Part shown: positions 1 through 5,763 of the stretch, in pieces
Layout: every line of letters starts with the position of its first letter
How positions within the stretch are numbered: position 1 is the first letter of the stretch
DNA from: GWA2-49-15 sp964359085
GTDB lineage: Bacteria; Bdellovibrionota; Bacteriovoracia; Bacteriovoracales; Bacteriovoracaceae
Direction: 5' to 3'
Length of the DNA stretch: 9,148 bases
NCBI GenBank assembly: GCA_964359085.1
Contig: CAYHRT010000162.1
Location: 1 to 9,148, forward strand
The notes under the pieces: model-generated
What the model saw: the letters and a program-made list of their open reading frames with translations, nothing else
What the model was told of the DNA's origin: nothing
Databases searched by the model: none
Made by a program: the position numbers and the translations under genes

Positions 1-1
1 C

Positions 2-367
2 CCGATCTTTAGTGGGATAGCTGCTCTATCAAGAGGGATGGGAGAGTTATTCAACACACCCAGGTTGCCAAAAGTCGGCGCACCGCTACCTTTTGCTTTT
101 GTTTCTCATGTAGCTGTGGATGGTGATAATAAGGATGTCTTTGTTCAACTTCTTTCATGTCTCCAGCAAATTGCCCATTTAAGAAATATTCTCTTTTTGA
201 CTATCGGCCTTGCTGATAATCATCCTCTGACGTTTGTGCTGAGACGACTGTTAGTAAAGGTTGAATATCGCAGCACTATCTTTACAGTCTGTTGGAATGA
301 TGGAGAAAAGACCTTGTCTGACATTGATTCTCAAAGAATTCCACATCCTGAACTTGCCGTTTTATAA
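2..367 (+). CDS. C-terminal part of a hypothetical protein, possibly GNAT/acyltransferase-like (5' end outside window)
   Basis: The frame is open from the left edge, with no stop, through to TAA at 365-367. It gives 121 visible residues, so the gene begins before the window. The ATG at 38 is internal to this frame and is probably not the start. The visible part has a hydrophobic strand (RNILFLTIGLADNHPL), then LRRLLVKVEYRSTIFTVCW, and a short tail ending IPHPELAVL. From memory this resembles the last third of large GNAT-like proteins encoded beside radical SAM genes in other bacteria, but I could not test that. No catalytic motif is visible in this part. It converges on the radical SAM gene with only 21 bp between the two stops, and no hairpin terminator is visible there. 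The reading frame is well supported; the functional suggestion is weak. Confidence 0.7.
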   Translation, partial: PIFSGIAALSRGMGELFNTPRLPKVGAPLPFAFVSHVAVDGDNKDVFVQLLSCLQQIAHLRNILFLTIGLADNHPLTFVLRRLLVKVEYRSTIFTVCWNDGEKTLSDIDSQRIPHPELAVL

Positions 368-388
368 CTCAGGTTTATAAGTCCGATT

Positions 389-1816
389 TTATTGGTTGGA
401 GAGATGACTGTCGTTTTGAATTTCTGAATTCCTGGTTGTGATCAATGGAACACTAGTATTTTTTGTTTCCAAAAAGGCATCACGACCATGAACACGCATC
501 TCGAATCCCGGTCTAGTATAGAGGCGTTTTGAAAATAAATTATAGGTCAGGTTACCCATGAAGGTTATGGGGAATTTATGACCACTCTGTTTTGTGCGCT
601 CCCATATTTTAGAAATCTTGAAGGTCTCGCGATAGGCCCAGCGAAAACCCTCGTAGAGTTCAGTTGCGGACATATTCTTGGGTTGGTAAACCACATGCAT
701 GGTATTGTAATCGGACCAGTTGTAGCTCAAGATTCTATTTTCCTCTTCAAGTCGTTTGAACAGCCGCGTTCCTGGGTACGGGGTATAAATTGAATATCGT
801 GGAATATCGATTTTAAGTTCCTGGACGCGTTGGACGGTTTTGGCAAAAACATCTTGATGATCGTGATCAAAGCCAAAAACAAAACATCCTTGAACGACAA
901 TATGCGATTTGTGAAGCATACGCATCAGTTCATGATAGCGCTCTGTTGAATTAAAGCGTTTACCGATTTTATCCAAGGCGTTTTGATTTACAGATTCAAA
1001 ACCAAGCAGCAAATATTCGCATCCGCTTTTGACCATGAGGTCAAAAAGTTCTGGTTCGTCCACGATTTGGGTCGTTGCCAGTCCACCCCAGGTTTTTTTC
1101 AGAGGGATGAGGGCCTTAAAAAGTTCTTTGGCATATTCCACATCATCAACCGGACTAACATCATTGAGAACAAAACGCTTTGCAGGAATTGATTTAATGT
1201 CACGGATAACATCGGCCACAGGCCTTCGAGTAAAACGGTTCCAATAGGCGGGGACTGAGCAGAAATCACAGGCATGCATACATCCACGGGTTGCTTGGAC
1301 GACATAAGGAACCATGTAGCCACTTTTTCTTTGCAGATCGTAGCGCGGAGGAGGAGTGGTTGTTCTGGTATATGGGCCTTGGGAAAGGGTCTCACGATAC
1401 TCTAATTGTAAATTCCCGAGCTTGAAATCAGCAATAAGTCTAGGCCAGGATTCATCGGCCATGCCAAAGACTAGCGTGTCAGCAAAACGTTGTGCTTCAT
1501 TGTGGCAAAGGGTGACGTGGATGCCACCTAAAACAACTGGGATGCCACGGCGGCGAAAGTGATAGGCCAGAGCGTAGGCCCGCTGAGAAGTACCTGTCAT
1601 GACACTAATTCCGACAAGATCCGCAGCATAATCGAGGGGAACGATATCGATGCTTTCATCGACTAAGCGATATTCAATCTCCGGATCGTTTCCCGAAAGC
1701 GCCGCCAGAGTCGTAAGGGTAATAGGAGCTTCGCGTGCAGAACGGACAAAACTACCAAAACGTAATTTATGCATGTTCGCATCGGGCATGATGAGGAGTA
1801 TTTTTTTAGCTTTCAT
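389..1816 (-). CDS. B12-binding-domain radical SAM protein
   Basis: The product is a 475-aa radical SAM enzyme that should bind a [4Fe-4S] cluster and cleave S-adenosylmethionine reductively; its substrate is unknown. Numbering is from the ATG at 1816. Residues 1-140 form a cobalamin-binding-like Rossmann region (KKILLIMPD near the start, VVLGGIHVTL near 95), but the DxHxxG cobalt-ligand motif is not visible. The cluster motif CX3CX2C is C179-C183-C186 (TRGCMHACDFCSVP). GFES at 272-275 and YTPYPGTRLF near 345 are typical later radical SAM strands. The tail (ELYEGFRWAYRETF) resembles the DUF4070-type C-terminal region of B12-binding radical SAM proteins. A TTG six codons upstream (1834) is possible, but the ATG gives the usual MKxKKILLI start. 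Neither start has a clear ribosome binding site. The gene is transcribed alone and divergently from the two-component operon. Confidence 0.9.
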   Translation of the reverse strand: MKAKKILLIMPDANMHKLRFGSFVRSAREAPITLTTLAALSGNDPEIEYRLVDESIDIVPLDYAADLVGISVMTGTSQRAYALAYHFRRRGIPVVLGGIHVTLCHNEAQRFADTLVFGMADESWPRLIADFKLGNLQLEYRETLSQGPYTRTTTPPPRYDLQRKSGYMVPYVVQATRGCMHACDFCSVPAYWNRFTRRPVADVIRDIKSIPAKRFVLNDVSPVDDVEYAKELFKALIPLKKTWGGLATTQIVDEPELFDLMVKSGCEYLLLGFESVNQNALDKIGKRFNSTERYHELMRMLHKSHIVVQGCFVFGFDHDHQDVFAKTVQRVQELKIDIPRYSIYTPYPGTRLFKRLEEENRILSYNWSDYNTMHVVYQPKNMSATELYEGFRWAYRETFKISKIWERTKQSGHKFPITFMGNLTYNLFSKRLYTRPGFEMRVHGRDAFLETKNTSVPLITTRNSEIQNDSHLSNQ

Positions 1817-2000
1817 ACTGAGGAATTGTATCAAGAGGAAGTTGGGCCGAAGTTATTTTTGAAGTTTTTACATGGACTGTGAAATGAACGACAGTTGTCA
1901 AAAATTTTGCCAGAAAGAAAGACTGTGTTGGCCCTTCATTGATTTTCCTATCGAGTAATTTCTGATAGTTGATGATTTATCTGTCTGGTTACCTTTATTT

Positions 2001-2009
2001 ACCGTTCAG
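2001..2009 (+). promoter_or_regulatory. Candidate LytTR response-regulator binding box
   Basis: ACCGTTCAG matches all nine positions of the general LytTR consensus [TA][AC][CA]GTTN[AG][TG], about 70 bp upstream of the first gene of an operon that encodes a LytTR regulator. A weaker 8-of-9 copy, TAAGTTGGC, lies at 2044-2052; the two GTT cores are 43 bp apart. Known sites are often direct repeats about two helical turns apart, which is not seen here. A chance match in a region of this size is not rare. Confidence 0.25.
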
Positions 2010-2070
2010 TCAGGCCTTGCTGTGAACCTTCAAAAGCTTGCGATAAGTTGGCAACAATCGTAAACACAAC

Positions 2071-2075
2071 GGAGG
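2071..2075 (+). promoter_or_regulatory. Ribosome binding site of the secreted-protein gene
   Basis: GGAGG lies 4 nt before the ATG at 2080, a near-perfect Shine-Dalgarno sequence. It fixes this start and suggests that the first gene of the operon is translated more strongly than the kinase, which lacks such a site. Confidence 0.75.
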
Positions 2076-2079
2076 ATTT

Positions 2080-2514
2080 ATGAAAAAAGTAGTTCTGATC
2101 GCAGGTTTATTAGTTGCTGGCAATCTTTTTGCTATGACTCAATTTCCCGCCGGAAATTATCATGGTAAGGGCCACGCCGTTCACCAAAGTGGCAAAAATG
2201 AAAAATACTTGGTTGAGTCAAGGGTAACTGGAGAAACCATCGAAAGTACCTATCGGGCGGGAGGCGAATTGATGAAATATGCATTTCAGGCCCGCTTTGA
2301 CAAAAATGGCTTTTTCGATGTGATCATGGAAGGTGCCAAAGTTGGTACTGGATATTGCATGAGCGTTTGGTGTCATTATTCGATAAGGATTGGTGATTTT
2401 TCCTTGGAAGAAACACTTACCTTTTACCAGGAACACTTCTATCGCTTGGGGCAAAAGACTAATGATGGTAAGCTAATTTCTTGGGAAGAGGATTTAGAAC
2501 GAGATCGAGACTAA
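2080..2514 (+). CDS. Small secreted protein of unknown function, first gene of the two-component operon
   Basis: The product is 144 aa and I do not recognise a named family. Residues 1-18 form a Sec signal peptide: KK, a hydrophobic core (VVLIAGLLVAG), then LFA with probable cleavage after A18. The mature part is about 126 aa and reads as mostly beta: it starts FPAGNYHGKG and alternates polar and aromatic strands, suggesting a small barrel or sandwich. C93 and C98 (YCMSVWCHY) are the only mature cysteines and could form a disulfide in the periplasm. There is no lipobox. The C-terminus is charged (SWEEDLERDRD). The stop is followed after one base by the kinase ATG, so the genes are almost certainly co-transcribed. 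It may be an accessory or ligand-binding partner of the kinase, or an unrelated output; the sequence does not decide. The start has a strong ribosome binding site. Confidence 0.85.
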   Translation: MKKVVLIAGLLVAGNLFAMTQFPAGNYHGKGHAVHQSGKNEKYLVESRVTGETIESTYRAGGELMKYAFQARFDKNGFFDVIMEGAKVGTGYCMSVWCHYSIRIGDFSLEETLTFYQEHFYRLGQKTNDGKLISWEEDLERDRD

Positions 2515-2515
2515 G

Positions 2516-3568
2516 ATGCGGCCCAAAATCATACGCTATTTAATAAATTGCCTCAAAAGTTTACGGTCAGTGCTGCTTGCACTGGCCGTAGGCCTTGCCT
2601 TCGCCGCCGTTTCATTGATAACTAAAATGTCTTCTGGTGAAAAAATAGAGTGGACAAGAATTCTGGCCGGACCGTTGATTTATTCGCTCTGCGTTTTTCT
2701 CAATATTTGGCTCTTCTTCTGTATCGTACACGCTATCTATGAACTTAGCTATAGACGTGAATTGAAAGAAAATTTTCTCGTGAGTTTTTGCATTAGCTTT
2801 CCAGGGATGAGTGTGGGGTTGTTAATGGCACGATATTTCCACGCGCTCTATGATGGTCGAACTGTTACATTTTCCAATATGGGGGGAGCTTTTCTATTTG
2901 GAACATTTATCACTTTGATGTTTCTCTTCTATTTCCATTATAAAAATTCCTATGAAGAGAATATAAAATTGCAGGCGCTAAACGCTGAAAATGAATTGCA
3001 CGTTCTTAAGAATCAAATGCAGCCGCATTTTCTCTTCAATACCTTAAATGGAATGAGTGAACTGATCGAATCTGATCCTCAGCGAGCGAGCATCATGACA
3101 CAAATGTTGGCCGATCTTTATCGCGAGATCTTAAAAAATTCAAAAGAGAAAACCATAAAACTTGTCGATGAAATTTCATTAGTCGAGAAATATATAACAC
3201 TCCAACAATCTCGCTATGGGGAGCGTTTGAATTATAAGGTTTCATTGCTGCAGGATCAAGACGAGTTAAATCAGGTGTATATTCCATCATTAGTGGTTCA
3301 AACATTAGTAGAAAACGCCATTAAGCATGGGATTTCTCCTTCGATTGAGGGCGGAATAATTGAGATTCGCGTGGCTAAACAAAGTGGAGGCTATCAAGTC
3401 AGTGTGGAAAATACCGGAGGGCCAATCATCGAGGGGAGGCCTGGAACAGGGATTATCAACACTATTGCGCGATTACATCTTCTTTATGGAGAACGGCATG
3501 GGTTCTCGTTGACGGGTGGTGTGAAAACGATTGCGACGTTTTGGATGACAGGGGGAAAAATTGACTAA
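2516..3568 (+). CDS. LytS/AlgZ-family sensor histidine kinase (His_kinase PF06580 type)
   Basis: This 350-aa inner-membrane kinase should autophosphorylate and pass phosphate to the LytTR regulator encoded next. Four hydrophobic segments are visible at about 17-35, 50-72, 88-108 and 121-141, joined by short loops of 12-15 residues, so there is no sizeable periplasmic sensor domain. A short helix (EENIKLQALNAENELHVLK) leads into the kinase core. LKNQMQPHFLFNTLN carries the predicted phosphoacceptor H171, the signature of this family. The ATPase domain shows the N-box LVENAIKHG (N267), then VENTGG (298-302) where other kinases have DNG, and a GTGI..N G-box (310-315). The ATG follows the previous stop by one base without a strong ribosome binding site, implying translational coupling. 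The gene overlaps the regulator by 8 bp. The signal sensed is unknown. Confidence 0.93.
   Translation: MRPKIIRYLINCLKSLRSVLLALAVGLAFAAVSLITKMSSGEKIEWTRILAGPLIYSLCVFLNIWLFFCIVHAIYELSYRRELKENFLVSFCISFPGMSVGLLMARYFHALYDGRTVTFSNMGGAFLFGTFITLMFLFYFHYKNSYEENIKLQALNAENELHVLKNQMQPHFLFNTLNGMSELIESDPQRASIMTQMLADLYREILKNSKEKTIKLVDEISLVEKYITLQQSRYGERLNYKVSLLQDQDELNQVYIPSLVVQTLVENAIKHGISPSIEGGIIEIRVAKQSGGYQVSVENTGGPIIEGRPGTGIINTIARLHLLYGERHGFSLTGGVKTIATFWMTGGKID
3551..3555 (+). promoter_or_regulatory. Ribosome binding site deciding the TTG start of the response regulator
   Basis: GGGGG is followed by five A residues and then TTG at 3561, all inside the last codons of the kinase gene. The site supports TTG as the true start. 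The next in-frame candidate, a GTG seven codons later, would remove the first beta strand of the receiver domain. Confidence 0.6.
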
Positions 3569-4313
3569 ATTTAAAATACTAGTGATTGATGATGAGGAAT
3601 TAGCGCGACAGAAGATCCTACGTTTCTTGGATAATACTTCTGTTAAATTGCCCGGCGATCTCCTGATAAATGAAGCACAAAATGGATTGATTGGGTTGGA
3701 GAAAATTTCTTCTTTTTGTCCAGATTTAGTTTTTTTAGATGTCCAAATGCCGGGACTAAGTGGAATTGAATTATTGCAGCAAATCGAGGCGCGTGCATTT
3801 AAAATTATCTTTGCTACGGCCCATGAAGAGTTTGCATTGAAGGCCTTCGAAGAAAATGCCTGTGATTATCTGCTAAAGCCCTTTGACCAAGAGAGATTTA
3901 ATTGTGCTTTAAAGAAAGTATTGAAACTTCATTCTCAAGAAAAAGTATTCCTAGGCATAGAAGATTCATATCGTTCCCGTGGACATCATTTAGGCAAAAT
4001 CACCTACAAAGTCGGGGAAAAGATTAAATTTATTCAGACTTCTGAAGTTATCTATTTCGAAAGCCGTGACCATTATACTTATGCTCATACAATTGAGGGG
4101 GAGAAATTAATTGATCTCTCTTTGACCTATCTTGAAGAGAAACTGGACACTCAAAATTTTTTGCGAATTCATCGCCATGTGATTGTCGGTCTGGCAAACA
4201 TCACAGCTTTTAAAAAAGGAGAACCCTTTCTTATTCAGTTAAGGAATGGGATTGAGCTGCCAGTGTCACGTAATAATCGGAAAACACTTTTAGCAAAGAT
4301 ATTTCCATACTAA
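3561..4313 (+). CDS. LytTR-family response regulator
   Basis: This 250-aa cytoplasmic transcription regulator is the partner of the kinase encoded just upstream. The receiver domain spans about residues 4-122: acidic pair D10-D11, phosphoacceptor D60 (LVFLDVQMPG), conserved T86 and K106 (YLLKPF). After a linker, residues about 145-248 form a LytTR DNA-binding domain, with KIKFIQTSEVIYFESRDHYT, FLRIHRHVIV and ELPVSR as typical landmarks. The length is normal for the family. The start is TTG, supported by GGGGG five bases before it and by the need to keep the first receiver strand; it overlaps the kinase stop by 8 bp, a normal arrangement for coupled synthesis of the pair. Its stop codon interlocks with that of the convergent phosphatase gene. 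It probably regulates its own operon, a secreted-product gene, or both, but the targets are inference. Confidence 0.94.
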   Translation: MTKFKILVIDDEELARQKILRFLDNTSVKLPGDLLINEAQNGLIGLEKISSFCPDLVFLDVQMPGLSGIELLQQIEARAFKIIFATAHEEFALKAFEENACDYLLKPFDQERFNCALKKVLKLHSQEKVFLGIEDSYRSRGHHLGKITYKVGEKIKFIQTSEVIYFESRDHYTYAHTIEGEKLIDLSLTYLEEKLDTQNFLRIHRHVIVGLANITAFKKGEPFLIQLRNGIELPVSRNNRKTLLAKIFPY

Positions 4314-5005
4314 CGACATTGGAAAATATTTTGGTACTCTGAGGGATTGTAGTCATTGCATAGCGATTCATCTAGGTTATTCATGGTCAGACCATTGTCA
4401 ATTTGTTCGGCAAAAAACATGTAGAGAGGAGAGAGATTTTCTTGTACTTGAGAGACAACATGCTCTGGTTTTCCTGGATTACCTTCAGCAAACCCACGCT
4501 GGCACATTTCACGCTGAAATGTGCTTTCAGCTTTTAAGCTTTTTTCGTTGAGGAGACGCCATACTCCAGCCAGGATGCCTGTGCGATCTTCACCAACCGT
4601 GCAATGGAAAAATATTTTTCCATTTTCATCAGCGATAACGCTCTCAATTAAGCGGATAGCTTGTACCATTTGACGGCAAGCTAATTTGTGATTTTTTATA
4701 TCTTTCCACAAAAACGGAATATGGTGTCCCTTGATATTAAGTTCTTTTAACTGTTCGAGTTCGACTTGGACTTCATTTTTTGTTTCATTCTTAAAGATCA
4801 ATACATCAGTAACTTCTAGATCTGCCAGTTGATGGATATTAGTTTGAGGTGCCTGTCCGCGGATTACCTGTGAGGTTTTTCCAACGTAGTGAGCGTTTCT
4901 AATATCAAGTTCTTTGATACTGGATTTGAGGGAGTTTTGTTGGGCCCATACATTTGAGTTTGAAATAAGGGTGAATAGGATACTTAGAACGATGTGCAAT
5001 TTCAT
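4310..5005 (-). CDS. Secreted tyrosine/dual-specificity phosphatase-like protein (CX5R type)
   Basis: The 231-aa protein has a Sec signal peptide (1-21, ending NVWA before QQ), so it should act in the periplasm or outside the cell. The catalytic P-loop is HCTVGEDRTG, with nucleophile C135 and R141, matching HCX5R(T/S)G. D102 in PFLWKDIKNH lies 33 residues before the cysteine and is a good candidate general acid. The GxDRTG form of the loop recalls the tyrosine/lipid phosphatase groups that include Listeria LipA and mycobacterial PtpB (HCxAGKDRTG), but here Glu replaces the Lys. The substrate could be phosphoprotein, phosphoinositide or another phosphate ester. The start is an ATG preceded by GGAGG with a 4-nt gap. 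It lies 101 bp downstream of elbB and may have its own promoter. It converges on the response regulator with a 4-bp overlap. Confidence 0.88.
   Translation of the reverse strand: MKLHIVLSILFTLISNSNVWAQQNSLKSSIKELDIRNAHYVGKTSQVIRGQAPQTNIHQLADLEVTDVLIFKNETKNEVQVELEQLKELNIKGHHIPFLWKDIKNHKLACRQMVQAIRLIESVIADENGKIFFHCTVGEDRTGILAGVWRLLNEKSLKAESTFQREMCQRGFAEGNPGKPEHVVSQVQENLSPLYMFFAEQIDNGLTMNNLDESLCNDYNPSEYQNIFQCR
4502..4545 (+). terminator. Hairpin plus T-run, possible terminator of the + strand two-component operon
   Basis: A perfect 9-bp inverted repeat, GCACATTTC (4502-4510) and GAAATGTGC (4516-4524), is separated by a 5-nt loop. It is followed by a smaller AGCTT-TT-AAGCT repeat (4529-4540) and a run of six T (4540-4545). 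Read on the + strand this could stop transcripts arriving from the regulator gene about 190 bp upstream. It lies inside the phosphatase coding sequence, and the T-run is not directly after the strong stem, so the call is weak. Confidence 0.3.
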
Positions 5006-5009
5006 AGAA

Positions 5010-5014
5010 CCTCC
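5010..5014 (-). promoter_or_regulatory. Ribosome binding site of the secreted phosphatase
   Basis: On the - strand GGAGG is followed by TTCT and then the ATG at 5005. It is a strong site and fixes the start ahead of the signal peptide. Confidence 0.7.
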
Positions 5015-5106
5015 GCTGCCAAAGTAGCCAGGTTCTACACCATTACGGGATTATTATGAATTAGATTGATTAGAATGTACTAATCTATAATATGGATAGA
5101 TGCATT

Positions 5107-5763
5107 CTAGGCCCAAGCCAGCACTTGCGCTACACATTTCTCAATTCCTAGGTACAGCTCATTCAGTTTGGCGTCGCTATACATATAGGCAGGTGTAGTC
5201 ACGATCTTAGCAGATTGGTCAGTGCAGATTTGATCAACAGGGCAAGTGATGTGAATGGCACCAGTTTTCTCTATTTCCTGCGCACTCTCTTTGTCATTAC
5301 CTATTGTTATCTTGATATGTTCATGACCTAGCAAGAGGGCGATCAAGGCAGGAGCAATGCAAATGGCACCAATGGGCTTCTTTTGGTTGTGGATTTGGTT
5401 CACCATCGCTTTTACTTCGGGTATTACCATGGCCTTGGAACCGTCGAAGGCAAACCCGCATAGGTTTTTTGCCACCCCGTAACCGCCGGGCAGTATGAGG
5501 GCATCCAATGTTTCAGAAAGTACTTTCGTAATATCATGAATATTACCGCGCGCGATTCGGGCCGATTCTTCTAAAATATTTCGCGTTTCCCGCAATTCGT
5601 TACCTGAAATGTGACTAACAACGTGATGCTGATTGATATTGGGGGCCATAATGACGGCTTCTGCTCCCAGTTTATCGAGAGCAAGCAAAGTGAAAACGGC
5701 TTCACGAATTTCAGCACCATCACGGTTGCCACATCCAGCGAGAATGACTCCAACTTTCTTCAT
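5107..5763 (-). CDS. elbB: ElbB-type glyoxalase / DJ-1/PfpI-superfamily protein
   Basis: The 218-aa product matches ElbB (about 217 aa in E. coli), a DJ-1-fold protein annotated as isoprenoid biosynthesis glyoxalase; its physiological role is poorly defined. From the ATG, the N-terminus KKVGVILAGCGNRDGAEI carries the conserved GCG and E18. ETRNILEESARIARG, ALILPGGYGVAKNL (residues 88-101) and the nucleophile elbow GAICIAPA (C135) follow, then CPVDQI and KIVTTPAYM near the end. The start is the ATG at 5763, not the upstream GTG at 5790: AGGA (5775 to 5772) lies 8 nt before it, and the family length fits. The ATG overlaps the nnrS stop as ATGA, so its translation is coupled to nnrS. It is the last gene of the packed - strand operon. 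C135 could make it sensitive to, or reactive with, electrophiles and oxidants; that is family knowledge applied here. Confidence 0.93.
   Translation of the reverse strand: MKKVGVILAGCGNRDGAEIREAVFTLLALDKLGAEAVIMAPNINQHHVVSHISGNELRETRNILEESARIARGNIHDITKVLSETLDALILPGGYGVAKNLCGFAFDGSKAMVIPEVKAMVNQIHNQKKPIGAICIAPALIALLLGHEHIKITIGNDKESAQEIEKTGAIHITCPVDQICTDQSAKIVTTPAYMYSDAKLNELYLGIEKCVAQVLAWA

Larger units (their letters stand above)
1817..2079. promoter_or_regulatory. Divergent intergenic region between the radical SAM gene and the secreted-protein/LytTR operon
   Basis: This 263-bp stretch must hold the promoters for both flanking transcription units. On the - strand there is a perfect TTGACA (1901 down to 1896), but the hexamer 17 bp further (AGTCCA) is a poor -10, so I do not call a promoter there. 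On the + strand, TTGCTG (2017-2022) and GATAAG (2042-2047) are 19 bp apart and weak. A LytTR-box-like 9-mer sits at 2001-2009. No convincing small ORF or RNA gene is visible. Confidence 0.5.

Noticed and set aside
980..1002. Inverted repeat GTTTTGA / TCAAAAC
   Set aside because: It is inside the radical SAM coding sequence, has AT-rich arms and a 9-nt loop, and no T-run or other context suggests function.
1099..1395. 98-codon open frame on the - strand within the radical SAM gene
   Set aside because: It is an alternative frame over the CX3CX2C region of a well-supported radical SAM protein.
1896..1901. Perfect TTGACA on the - strand upstream of the radical SAM gene
   Set aside because: The hexamers 16-18 bp downstream do not resemble a -10 box, so it was not called as a promoter.
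5086..5091. Perfect TATAAT on the + strand
   Set aside because: No -35 at a suitable distance (TTGATT is only 14 bp away) and no + strand gene follows; it would only read antisense into elbB. The region is AT-rich, so chance is likely.
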